Program-made: the position numbers and the translations under genes
Notes under the pieces: model-generated
Told to the model about the DNA's origin: nothing
Databases searched by the model: none
Seen by the model: the letters and a program-made list of their open reading frames with translations, nothing else
In this document: positions 26,771 to 34,649 of the stretch, in pieces
Numbering within the stretch: the first letter of the stretch is position 1
Layout: the number at the start of each line of letters is the position of its first letter
Assembly (NCBI RefSeq): GCF_963678245.1
Contig: NZ_OY782772.1
Coordinates: forward strand, 310,001-374,000
Length of the DNA stretch: 64,000 nucleotides
Reading direction: 5' to 3'
From: an uncultured Sunxiuqinia sp.
Lineage (GTDB): Bacteria > Bacteroidota > Bacteroidia > Bacteroidales > Prolixibacteraceae

Positions 26771-28477
26771 ATGACAACGAATCAGCAAATAATTTTAGAC
26801 ACGCTACTTGACCAGCAAAAAAAACAGTTGGACTCAACATTAAAAGAAGATGAATATTTTCATTTGTTTGTAACGGAACAAGTATTAAAGAACTTTGAGT
26901 TGTCATATGATGAATTGCAAGAAGGAATAGTTGATAATGGCGGTGACGGAGGAATTGATGCTATTTACACATTAGTTAATTCCGAGCTAATTCAGAGAGA
27001 CACGGAGCTAATAGATGGGAAAAGAAATTCGGTTATCGATGTTTACATTATTCAATCAAAGAACACCACTGGATTTGGAGAAACTCCAATTGAAAAATGT
27101 ACTTCTTCCGCAAATGACTTATTTGACTTTACAAAATCCTCGGAGCAATTAAAAACTGTTTATAACAATGAATTATTGACAAACAGAGAAGTCTTTAAAA
27201 ATCAATACCTTCATCTTGCATCAAAATTTCCAATACTTAAGTTTCATTATTTCTATGCTTCAAAAGGAAACGAGGTTCATGACAATGTTAGCAGAAAAGT
27301 TGAAAATCTAAGAGATATAATAAACAAACATTTTGACAAGGCTGAAATAAATTTTGATTTTTTAACGGCAGGAAAATTAATTGAGCTATCACGGCGTGAA
27401 CAGATTAAAACAAAAGGCATAACCTTATTAGACAGTCCGATTGCAACACAAGACGGTGGATATATTGCAATTGCGCCCTTGAAGAATTATTTTGATTTTA
27501 TTTCAGATGAAAACGGAGACATTATTAAATATTTCTTCGATTCAAACATTCGCGATTATCAAGGAAGTGTAGAAGTCAATTCAGGTATAAAAGAAACATT
27601 GATGACAAGTAATCCAACCGAAGATTTTTGGTGGTTAAATAATGGTATAACTATTACCGCATCAGACGCAACATTTGGTAGTAAAATTTTGCAAATCGAA
27701 GAACCACAGATTGTAAACGGATTACAAACATCTTTTGAGATTTATAACTATTTCCGATTAAATAAAGTAGAAAACGATGGTCGAAATGTTTTAGTAAGAG
27801 TTGTTAAGACAAAAGACGAAAAAAGCAGATTGAAAGTAATTAAATCCACCAACTTTCAAACAAATATTCCACCTGCCTCTTTACGAGCAACTGACCCAAT
27901 ACATAGAGATATTGAAGATTACTTATTCGCAAAGGGCTTTTATTATGACAGGAGAAAGAATTATCATAAAAACCAACAGAGACCAATAAATAAGATTGTT
28001 AGCATTCCACACTTAGCTCAAATTGTGATGGCAGCTTTGCAACAAAAGCCAGACTATGCAAGGGCTAGACCGTCAACAATTATTAAAAACAATTCTGACT
28101 ATGATGGAATATTCAATGCATCAATTCCAATTGAGTTGTATTTCAAATTGGTTTCGATTCATCAATCCGTTGAAAATAAGCTAAAAACTTTTTGCAATCC
28201 AAAACTTACAAGACCTCAAATTGGTGACATTAAATTCCATGTTTCGATGTATGTTGTAGGAAAACTGACAAATAAAATAAAATCAAAAGCACAAGAAATC
28301 GCAAATATTAACTTGGAAAATTTAACCGATGAGATTATCAACGAAGCGATTGAAAATACATTTATTGTTTATGATTCAATGGGTGGAAATAACAGTATTG
28401 CAAAGGGGAAAGAGTTTGTAAAGGAAGTATTAGAACAACTTGGTGAGAATTTAGAAGATAAAAAAATCGAGGCATAA
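26771..28477 (+). CDS. AIPR-family abortive infection protein (cassette 5)
   Basis: The 568-residue protein has the AIPR core: FWWLNNGITITAS, EEPQIVNGLQTSFEIYNYF, VRVVKTKDEKSRLKVIKSTNFQT, and FYYDRRKNYHKNQ. AIPR proteins are named for abortive phage infection phenotypes; the N-terminal part (NGGDGGIDAIYTL...DVYIIQSKN) resembles a nuclease-like fold with an acidic D and a Q-x-K pair. As cargo of an integron cassette it suggests phage defence. ATG is 29 bp from the core GTT; the stop TAA (28475-28477) lies in the attC5 opening GAGGCATAAC. No promoter is seen, so expression may rely on neighbours. Confidence 0.86.
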   Translation: MTTNQQIILDTLLDQQKKQLDSTLKEDEYFHLFVTEQVLKNFELSYDELQEGIVDNGGDGGIDAIYTLVNSELIQRDTELIDGKRNSVIDVYIIQSKNTTGFGETPIEKCTSSANDLFDFTKSSEQLKTVYNNELLTNREVFKNQYLHLASKFPILKFHYFYASKGNEVHDNVSRKVENLRDIINKHFDKAEINFDFLTAGKLIELSRREQIKTKGITLLDSPIATQDGGYIAIAPLKNYFDFISDENGDIIKYFFDSNIRDYQGSVEVNSGIKETLMTSNPTEDFWWLNNGITITASDATFGSKILQIEEPQIVNGLQTSFEIYNYFRLNKVENDGRNVLVRVVKTKDEKSRLKVIKSTNFQTNIPPASLRATDPIHRDIEDYLFAKGFYYDRRKNYHKNQQRPINKIVSIPHLAQIVMAALQQKPDYARARPSTIIKNNSDYDGIFNASIPIELYFKLVSIHQSVENKLKTFCNPKLTRPQIGDIKFHVSMYVVGKLTNKIKSKAQEIANINLENLTDEIINEAIENTFIVYDSMGGNNSIAKGKEFVKEVLEQLGENLEDKKIEA

Positions 28478-28604
28478 CACAGTACATATTGCAGGGCGGG
28501 GTTTTGTGGTATGCCAACTGCGGATTCTCGTTTCGCAGTTCCGTGTCCTTCGGACAGGAACGCGCTCCGAAATCCGCCCCGACAACATGTACCAACCGTT
28601 GTGT
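28472..28604 (+). repeat. attC5 (type A)
   Basis: Opens with GAGGCATAAC (28469-28478), exact reverse complement of GTTATGCCTC (26742-26751), and ends with core GTTGTGT (28598). Nearly identical to attC4 and attC9 over the whole interior. Confidence 0.87.
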
Positions 28605-28686
28605 TTAATGCTAAGAGACATCGTGCTTCTAATAAAAGAATAAGCTGAAAGATGATATTAATACACCTTTCAGCTTTTCCATAAAA

Positions 28687-29022
28687 TTAATCATGTGATT
28701 CTGCGTGCCAAGCATCTTCAACCGTATAAAGTTGTGCTTTTATATCAGTTGTCCAACTTTTAACCTTATCTGACAAACCTGATTTCATGATTTTTTCAGC
28801 ATGTTCACTTTTCATGAAATTCGTGAACTTTTCACGGCTTGTCCAAACCCCAATTCCTGTAATAGCTCCATTTTTCTGTTCTGGATTTAGAACAAAATGC
28901 ATTACCATCCCATCTTGTTCTTTAAGCATCTTAGATGTTTCTTTTAGCATACTTAAAACTTCTTCAAAATGCTTTTCTTTTGGAAAAAAGTTTTCTTCTA
29001 CAAAATAAAATTTGTTATTCAT
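28687..29022 (-). CDS. Antibiotic biosynthesis monooxygenase (ABM)-like protein (cassette 6)
   Basis: The 111-residue protein has the ferredoxin-like ABM layout (LSMLKETSKMLKEQDGMVMHFVLNPE...GIGVWTSREKFTNFMKSEHAEKIM). Such small dimeric proteins include quinol monooxygenases and heme-degrading enzymes; the actual substrate is unknown. It is read against the direction of the cassette, divergently from the MarR gene, with its own promoter (TATATTTG on the minus strand at 29073-29080). That arrangement suggests control by the MarR protein. Confidence 0.75.
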   Translation of the reverse strand: MNNKFYFVEENFFPKEKHFEEVLSMLKETSKMLKEQDGMVMHFVLNPEQKNGAITGIGVWTSREKFTNFMKSEHAEKIMKSGLSDKVKSWTTDIKAQLYTVEDAWHAESHD

Positions 29023-29057
29023 GTTTTATTCAATTTAAAAGTTAATAATTACAAATT

Positions 29058-29150
29058 ACTATGTTTTCGATACAAATATACGGATTATAATTCAACAACA
29101 TAGTTTTAGCGCATTTGTTTTGTATGTTTTTGATATAAATTGTATTTTTG
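29058..29150. promoter_or_regulatory. Divergent promoter region with inverted-repeat operator candidate
   Basis: On the plus strand TTTG (29119-29122), 20 bp, then TATTTTTG (29143-29150) match the Bacteroidota consensus and end 4 bp before the marR ATG. On the minus strand TATATTTG (29073-29080) faces the ABM gene. A perfect 8-bp inverted repeat ACTATGTT (29058-29065) / AACATAGT (29097-29104) brackets the minus-strand element and may bind the MarR protein. Confidence 0.6.
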
Positions 29151-29154
29151 GATT

Positions 29155-29757
29155 ATGAATAATTCATTAACTATTGTAAAAGAGTTGGTTGAACAACTTA
29201 AGAGGTTTGAAAGCGAAAAGGGGCAAGAACCAAAAGACCTTAAAGAATTTACCGTTTGGTTAAATCAAGTTGTTTTTGAGCATCATACTTCTTCGGAGTC
29301 GGGTCATGGAGAAAATGATATTGATATGGAGTTAACTTTTCTTCTGATAATGCAAAACAAACATTACAAAACATATTGTAAAGAAGCATTAGTTGAAACC
29401 GAAATAAAATCTCCTGATGAATATAGCTTCTTATATCATTTAAGCTTAGTTGACAGTTTTAGAAAGATGGAATTAATTCATATTCACCTCTTAGAAGCCC
29501 CATCTGGAATTGAGGTTATTAAAAGACTGTTAAAAAAAGATTTTATTGAGGAATTTGATGACAAGGAAGACAAAAGGGCTAAACGTGTTAGAATAACTAA
29601 AAAAGGTAGACTTGAAACTGAACGGTTAACACCAAATATGAAAAAAGTTTATTCCAAAATGACCGCTGAAATGTCATTTAAAGAAAAAACTCATGTAATT
29701 TCATTTCTTAGAGAACTAAACGATTATCATTCAACCCCAAAAGACAAAAGAAAATAA
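29155..29757 (+). CDS. MarR-family transcriptional regulator (cassette 6)
   Basis: About 200 residues with a winged-helix core (DEYSFLYHLSLVDSFRKMELIHIHLLEAPSGIEVIKRLLKKDFIEEFDDKEDKRAKRVRITKKGRLE) typical of MarR proteins, including the DxRxKRVxIT wing. I start at ATG 29155 (MNNSLTIVKEL) instead of the upstream start, because a strong promoter ends at 29150; the mRNA may be leaderless. It probably regulates itself and the divergent ABM gene, and is followed after two bases by an SDR gene, so the three form a module carried in a single cassette. Confidence 0.85.
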   Translation: MNNSLTIVKELVEQLKRFESEKGQEPKDLKEFTVWLNQVVFEHHTSSESGHGENDIDMELTFLLIMQNKHYKTYCKEALVETEIKSPDEYSFLYHLSLVDSFRKMELIHIHLLEAPSGIEVIKRLLKKDFIEEFDDKEDKRAKRVRITKKGRLETERLTPNMKKVYSKMTAEMSFKEKTHVISFLRELNDYHSTPKDKRK

Positions 29758-29759
29758 CT

Positions 29760-30596
29760 ATGAACAATAAGATATGTTTAATAACTGGTTGCAACTCAGG
29801 TATTGGAAAAGTTACAGCAATCGAACTTGCTAAAAAAGGCTATGAAATTATCATGTTAGTGCGTGATAGTGAAAAGTCAAGAATAGCATTTGAGGAAATT
29901 AAAAGTGCTTCTGGAGGAAAAGTAATACTAAAATATGTTGACCTTGCATCACTTGATTCTATTAAGAAAACATCGGAAGAAATTAAATCACAGTATGATA
30001 AAATTGATATTCTTATAAATAATGCAGGATTGTTTAAAAGAAGTTCTGAGACATCGGATGATTCTTTTGAAATGACATTAGCTGTAAATTACTTTGCAAC
30101 TTATGCCCTTTCTATATTAATGATTCCTTTATTGAAAAAAAGTAAAAAAGCGAGGGTAATAAATCTAACTTCGGAATTATACAAGCGTGGCAAGGTGAAT
30201 TTGGAAAATGATTTTGGAATTGAAAAGTTTGATGGGAATAAAGCTTATGCAAACTCAAAACTTCTTGTTGTTTATTTTACAAAGGAACTTTCAAAACGAT
30301 TAGAATCAAAAAATATTAGTGTAAATTGTGTTCATCCAGGAGTTATTGGAACTGATGTTTTTAGGGAGTACCCAAAATGGTTTGCAAAGTTTATGAATTT
30401 ATTGATTTCTAAACCAGCAGAAGGTGCTAAACCATCAATTTATCTTGCAAGCTCTGAAGAATTGGATAATCTAACAGGTAAATACTTCTACAAGACAAAG
30501 CAAAAAGATACAGATAAGATAGCCAATGATTTAGGATTATCGGAAAAGATTTGGATAAAAACGGAAAAATTGACGGGAATAAAATATGCTGAATAA
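29760..30596 (+). CDS. Short-chain dehydrogenase/reductase (cassette 6)
   Basis: A 278-residue classical SDR: NAD(P)-binding TGCNSGIG near the N-terminus, NNAG near residue 88, the NLTS serine segment and catalytic Y163/K167 in YANSK. Similar to retinol-dehydrogenase-like or WW-domain-oxidoreductase-like members by general layout; substrate not predictable. It starts two bases after the MarR stop, implying co-transcription. With the ABM protein it suggests oxidoreductive modification of a toxic small molecule. Confidence 0.9.
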   Translation: MNNKICLITGCNSGIGKVTAIELAKKGYEIIMLVRDSEKSRIAFEEIKSASGGKVILKYVDLASLDSIKKTSEEIKSQYDKIDILINNAGLFKRSSETSDDSFEMTLAVNYFATYALSILMIPLLKKSKKARVINLTSELYKRGKVNLENDFGIEKFDGNKAYANSKLLVVYFTKELSKRLESKNISVNCVHPGVIGTDVFREYPKWFAKFMNLLISKPAEGAKPSIYLASSEELDNLTGKYFYKTKQKDTDKIANDLGLSEKIWIKTEKLTGIKYAE

Positions 30597-30605
30597 AGCA
30601 CTAAA

Positions 30606-30736
30606 ACACAACAATGTGTATAATTCATAAGGGTTTCAGAGGTTTTCGAGCGGTATCACCCGCAATAATTTTGGGTGGTAGCTTGATAAGTTTGAAGCCC
30701 GCAATCCCTTACGAAATCATACACTCAACGTTGGCT
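30606..30736 (+). repeat. attC6 (type B)
   Basis: Opens with AAACACAAC (30604-30612), exact reverse complement of GTTGTGTTT (28598-28606), and ends with core GTTGGCT (30730). Stem TGTATAATTCATAAGGG / CCCTTACGAAATCATACA. Confidence 0.86.
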
Positions 30737-30770
30737 GCAATGTTAAACAGCCCTTTTCAAACGAACTAAA

Positions 30771-31481
30771 ATGGATAAAAACGACATAAGTCAATTTCAA
30801 GAGAGACTGGTAAGTCTATATTTAAGGCTCAATGGCTATTTGCAGACAGGTTATATTCCTCATGCAAAAAAGTGGGGTGAAGCAGGAACAGACATTGATA
30901 GAATTGGATTGCGTTTTCCTGGTCACCGGCAAACCGAAAGAGAAGTTGAATGTGATTCGTTGATAGATATTCCCGCAAATTCAATTGATATTGTTATTGC
31001 GGAAGTTAAAAATAAAGACTTAAAGTTTAATGACTCAATTATTAATAAAAAGAAACGAGCAATTGAAAATTGGACTCAAATATTAAATTGGATTGGACTG
31101 TTCAGGGAAAAGGACATTGATTCATTAGTTTTAAGTTTGATAAACTTAGCCTCAAAAAATGGACAAATGGAGAATGGGTCTTTTGACAAGATTACTTATG
31201 AAAGTGACTTCGGATTAATAACTATTCGCCCAATGTTGTTTGTATTTGAGCAGCAAAAAACAGAGAATGATGAAAAAGCATGGGTAAATGGAGAGGAAAT
31301 ATTAAAATATGTTTGGAAATGTTTCAGTCCAGAGATAAAAAGAGACAATTGTTCAACACGATATCCATTCAAGTTGTGGGGAACTGAATTTTCGGACATT
31401 GTTGAATATATCAAAGATAGACACAAAAGGAAATTAGAAATTGGTACATTAAACGATATGTATTTAGAATTAATAAAATAA
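30771..31481 (+). CDS. Hypothetical protein with PD-(D/E)xK-like nuclease signature (cassette 7)
   Basis: The 236-residue protein has a helix-rich start (FQERLVSLYLRLNGYLQTGY), then GTDIDRIGLRFP with acidic residues at 41 and 43, and later IDIVIAEVKNK giving E78-x-K80. This D...ExK pattern with its surrounding hydrophobic strands is what PD-(D/E)xK nucleases show. I recognise no named family. A defence nuclease would fit the neighbourhood, but that is inference. ATG lies 41 bp after the core. The downstream attC is split by the IS110 element. Confidence 0.65.
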   Translation: MDKNDISQFQERLVSLYLRLNGYLQTGYIPHAKKWGEAGTDIDRIGLRFPGHRQTEREVECDSLIDIPANSIDIVIAEVKNKDLKFNDSIINKKKRAIENWTQILNWIGLFREKDIDSLVLSLINLASKNGQMENGSFDKITYESDFGLITIRPMLFVFEQQKTENDEKAWVNGEEILKYVWKCFSPEIKRDNCSTRYPFKLWGTEFSDIVEYIKDRHKRKLEIGTLNDMYLELIK

Positions 31482-31581
31482 ACACAGCAGCCAACAAAGA
31501 ACTGAGCTTAAAAACAAATAAAAACCCATAATTTTTGATTTAAAACACCCTGTTTTTTTGGGGGCTGTTCCCAAAGAAAAA

Positions 31582-32559
31582 TTATTGACCGACGATGGTA
31601 CTTCGATAGGCCGGATCGTATGGTATCCCTGATTTGGCAATGGCAAAAGCTTGTTTGACCAATTTGTTGCATACAGCAATTAAAGCTAGCTTTTTTGACT
31701 TTCCTTTGTTTACAATTCGTTGATACAATGCATGGCACTGAGGATTGCATTTACTGGCTGTAAAACTGCACATAAACAAATGGTTGCGCATATTCGGATT
31801 GCCCCGTTTACTGATTCGGGACTGCCCGTTTATACTTGTACCTGAAGTATGTTCCGTAGGTGCCAGTCCAAAGAATGCGGATACCTGACGGTAGTTATCG
31901 AAGTTCCGAAAGCCATTACTCATAATTATCAGGTAAACCGCAGTCTTTTTTCCCACTCCGGGAATAGAAGTTATATTGCTCAATAAATCACCATCGTATT
32001 GTTTTATAAGCACTTCAATCTCCTGTTCCAAAAGGACAATCTCATCCTTAACATGACGTAGCTGACGTTTCAATGAAGTGATAATCCTGCCCGTTTTAAC
32101 ACCCCTGCTTTCCAGTCCCTGGATATGGTTCTTTAAGGCTGTATTCTGCTTTAAATATAACACTACAACTTTCTGAAGCTGCTTACTCTTTTCGATGTAT
32201 TCAGGTTCCGGAATCCATTGTTTAAGTGGCTGTTCCTGTGCAAACAATGCAATCATTCGAGCATCACTCTTATCGGTTTTATTCTGCTGCAGCTTCATCT
32301 GAATAAAACGTTTAATGGTTAAAGGATTTACCACAGAAACTTCAATCCCTTTTTGGTAGAGGAAAACGGCAAGCTGTTGGTAATAACTTCCGGTTGATTC
32401 CATCACGCAATGAGTGTTGGACTTCATTAATTTGTAAAACAAGCGAAAACCCTTTGAATCATTACTGTAACAATGATGCCCTGTTGATAAATCCCATACA
32501 TCGAATGTCTCTTTTGAGATGTCAACTCCAATAAAATGTTTACTTTTATACATAACCAT
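31582..32559 (-). CDS. IS110-family transposase
   Basis: The 325-residue protein has an N-terminal DEDD RuvC-like domain (GVDISKETFDVW, CVMESTGSYYQQL, NKTDKSDARMIALFA), a coiled-coil middle, and the C-terminal Transposase_20 domain with helix-hairpin-helix SIPGVGKKTAVYLI and a late serine-containing segment (TSGTSINGQSRISKRGNPNMR). It would insert and excise the element at a target chosen by a bridge RNA. Full length, so probably active. Start codon ATG at 32559 (MVMYKSKHF) or two codons later. Confidence 0.95.
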   Translation of the reverse strand: MVMYKSKHFIGVDISKETFDVWDLSTGHHCYSNDSKGFRLFYKLMKSNTHCVMESTGSYYQQLAVFLYQKGIEVSVVNPLTIKRFIQMKLQQNKTDKSDARMIALFAQEQPLKQWIPEPEYIEKSKQLQKVVVLYLKQNTALKNHIQGLESRGVKTGRIITSLKRQLRHVKDEIVLLEQEIEVLIKQYDGDLLSNITSIPGVGKKTAVYLIIMSNGFRNFDNYRQVSAFFGLAPTEHTSGTSINGQSRISKRGNPNMRNHLFMCSFTASKCNPQCHALYQRIVNKGKSKKLALIAVCNKLVKQAFAIAKSGIPYDPAYRSTIVGQ

Positions 32560-32644
32560 TAGATTATGAAAGAACGAATCTACGGTAATATAGCAACCTA
32601 AAAACAGGCTTTTAGCCCAGAGAACTGATCGTATTGCAGTAGTA

Positions 32645-32715
32645 AAAGAGTGGTGATAATCTTTGTTGACAGGCTCTGATGGCCTAAATTGTAACTCAAC
32701 CTTACTCCACTCTTT
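32645..32715 (-). ncRNA. Candidate bridge RNA segment of the IS110 element
   Basis: In the non-coding part upstream of the transposase a 9-bp stem AAAGAGTGG (32645-32653) / CCACTCTTT (32707-32715) encloses an inner AGGC/GCCT hairpin and a loop. On the plus strand the loop contains AATTGTA (32687-32693), also found at the right junction with attC7 (32762-32768). IS110 elements use a bridge RNA with loops matching donor and target; this short match is only suggestive. Confidence 0.35.
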
Positions 32716-32931
32716 CGTTCTTTCTGTTTATTGATAAAAGATAAGAAAATGTAAACTTAGGAATTGTATATGGCAGGCGGGGGTTTTAGCGGTCTGACAA
32801 GTCAGACCTTGCGCCCACTTTCCTGCGGGTCTGACACGATTTCTTCCAGAAATCCCGCCCGACCACATACAAGTGACCGTTAGGGTGCATTTTGTGTCGT
32901 CCTAAAATATGTCTACACTAAAAAAGTAGAT

Positions 32932-33303
32932 ATGTATAAAAATGATGGAGTAACACGGCGTTACAGCGAGAGTTTTAAACTCAAAATTTTAGCCGAACTT
33001 AGCACGGGTAAATACTCAAAAAGACAATTATCCCGGATTTACGGGATACAGTCAAGTACAATCAATGAATGGATACGAAAGTATGACCGCAAAGATTTAA
33101 TGAATACGCGTATTATGGTACAAACAAAAGATGAAATCAGCCGCTTAAAAGAACTTCAAAAAGAAATCGAGCAGCTAAAAAAACTCTTGATTAAAAAGGA
33201 TTTAGACAAGCTCGTACAAGATTCTTATTTGGAAGTGGCTGCCGAAAACTTAGGCTACAAAAGTGTTGAGGAACTAAAAAAAAACTTAAACATCAAGCCC
33301 TGA
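32932..33303 (+). CDS. IS3-family OrfA (helix-turn-helix)
   Basis: A 123-residue transposase N-terminal part with a helix-turn-helix (ILAELSTGKYSKRQLSRIYGIQSSTINEWIRKY) followed by a leucine-zipper-like coiled coil (LKELQKEIEQLKKLLIKKDL). Near its end a run of nine A (33276-33284) is a slippery site in position for -1 frameshifting into orfB, whose frame is open through this point. The stop TGA overlaps the orfB ATG by one base. Confidence 0.92.
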   Translation: MYKNDGVTRRYSESFKLKILAELSTGKYSKRQLSRIYGIQSSTINEWIRKYDRKDLMNTRIMVQTKDEISRLKELQKEIEQLKKLLIKKDLDKLVQDSYLEVAAENLGYKSVEELKKNLNIKP

Positions 33304-34160
33304 TGAAAGCTTCCTCAAAAACAAAACAAACGGGTATAGCAAGCATGTCGGAGGTATGTGCCCTATTCCACCTAAAACGCGATGCATTCTATAAATACAT
33401 TAAGCGTTGGGAACGTTGCAAGTCGCTTGAATCGCAAGTAATACAGCTTGTAAAGGAAGAACGCAAAGAGCAACCCAGAGTGGGCGTACGTAAGCTACAC
33501 GAAACACTACAACCCTCTTTTGAGGCCAAACAGATTAAACTTGGCAGGGACTCTCTGTTTAATATACTCAGAGCGAATAATATGCTGGTGAAACGGAAAA
33601 GGGCGTATGCTAAAACAACCAATTCATATCACCATTTCCATAAATACAACAATCTTATCAAGGAGTTGGAAATCACAAAACCAAACCAAGTATGGGTTTC
33701 TGATATTACATACATCAGAACCGTAAAAGGCTTTTGTTATTTAGCGCTGATTACAGACTTGTATTCACGGAAAATAATCGGACACGACATCAGCGATAGC
33801 CTGGAGCTGTCGGGATGCCTACGGGCCCTCAAAAAGGCCCTGTGGCATACAAGACCAGCGGCCGGACTTATACATCACTCCGACAGAGGGGTGCAGTATT
33901 GCAGCCATATGTATGTAAATGAGTTAAAAAGAAAAGGAATAAACATAAGTATGACAGAAGAAAATCATTGTTATGAAAACGCAGTTGCTGAAAGAGTTAA
34001 CGGTATTTTAAAAGATGAGTTCTATCTCGACCAGTGCTTCTTTTCAACCAGCCATGCAAAACGTGCTACAAAAAATGCTATTAAACTATATAATAATAAA
34101 AGGCTTCATTTATCTTTAGGGTATAAAACACCAAACGCAGTGTTTAAAAATGTAGCTTAA
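33303..34160 (+). CDS. IS3-family transposase OrfB (DDE integrase)
   Basis: A 285-residue DDE transposase with an HTH_21-like segment (REQPRVGVRKLHETLQ is close to this region) and the rve integrase core: VWVSDITYIRT, IHHSDRGVQYCS and ENAVAERVNGILKDEF supply the D, D and E. It would be made as OrfAB fusion by -1 frameshifting at 33276-33284, or alone from the overlapping ATG. Intact and likely active. Confidence 0.95.
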   Translation: MKASSKTKQTGIASMSEVCALFHLKRDAFYKYIKRWERCKSLESQVIQLVKEERKEQPRVGVRKLHETLQPSFEAKQIKLGRDSLFNILRANNMLVKRKRAYAKTTNSYHHFHKYNNLIKELEITKPNQVWVSDITYIRTVKGFCYLALITDLYSRKIIGHDISDSLELSGCLRALKKALWHTRPAAGLIHHSDRGVQYCSHMYVNELKRKGINISMTEENHCYENAVAERVNGILKDEFYLDQCFFSTSHAKRATKNAIKLYNNKRLHLSLGYKTPNAVFKNVA

Positions 34161-34229
34161 AATTAATGTTTAACCTGTAGCCGTATTCTAGGACTAGACA
34201 TATTGCGAACCCACTGAAAACACAAGTTT

Positions 34230-34649
34230 ATGATAAAGAATTATTTTTATTTGATAGTAGGACTTCTCTGCATATTATTTGCAGTTACCCACACACTGAA
34301 CGGAACAGTAACAGTTTTACCTGTCTTAGAGAATGTTGAAATAGAAAGCAGTATAAAAACAACATTTACTTATGTATGGCATATAATCGGTGTTGAAAAT
34401 CTCATTTTGGGAATAGCTCTACTTGTTATGGCATTTCACAAAAATCTTACAAAAGTAAAATTTGCAGCGAGGGTAATAATTGCGATTTTGACCCTGCGTT
34501 GGATTACTATTGCAACATTTACGATTATAAATGACAGTAACTGGGCGAAACTTTTAATCACAGATACTATTGCAATCTTTGTGATAATCGTTTTACTTTT
34601 TTTAGGTACGAAAGTAAAAAATAAGATTTCTGATGGAGAGCTTAAATAA
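34230..34649 (+). CDS. Four-helix membrane protein of unknown function (cassette 8)
   Basis: 139 residues with four hydrophobic segments (~5-25, ~47-67, ~78-98, ~109-129) and a charged C-terminus, without a family I recognise. It begins 29 bp after the right end of the IS3 element, within the cassette whose core is at 32879, and overlaps the next gene by 17 bp, so both are probably translated together. Possible small-molecule or efflux-related role is guesswork. Confidence 0.7.
   Translation: MIKNYFYLIVGLLCILFAVTHTLNGTVTVLPVLENVEIESSIKTTFTYVWHIIGVENLILGIALLVMAFHKNLTKVKFAARVIIAILTLRWITIATFTIINDSNWAKLLITDTIAIFVIIVLLFLGTKVKNKISDGELK

Larger units (their letters stand above)
31498..32762 (-). 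mobile_element. IS110-family insertion sequence in attC7
   Basis: The element occupies the space between the two halves of attC7; ends are placed by comparison with intact sites and are accurate to a few bases. It carries one DEDD transposase on the minus strand and a non-coding stretch of about 200 bp upstream of it, the layout of IS110-group elements that encode a bridge RNA at the 5' side. No terminal inverted repeats or long target duplication are seen, as expected for the family. Confidence 0.75.
31489..32885 (+). repeat. attC7, interrupted by an IS110-family element
   Basis: The left piece GCAGCCAAC (31487-31495) is the exact reverse complement of the cassette start GTTGGCTGC (30730-30738). 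The rest, beginning TTGTATATGGCAGGCGGGGG at about 32764 and ending CATACAA-GTGACC-GTTAGGG (32885), completes a typical site. Removing the roughly 1.27 kb between them restores an attC of ordinary size and fold. Confidence 0.82.
32895..34200 (+). mobile_element. IS3-family insertion sequence
   Basis: Imperfect terminal inverted repeats, TGTCGTCCTAAAATATG at the left and the reverse complement of CTAGGACTAGACA at the right (34200), bracket orfA and orfB. The element begins 16 bp inside a cassette (core GTTAGGG at 32879). I see no clear target-site duplication, so the ends may be off by a few bases. Confidence 0.8.
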
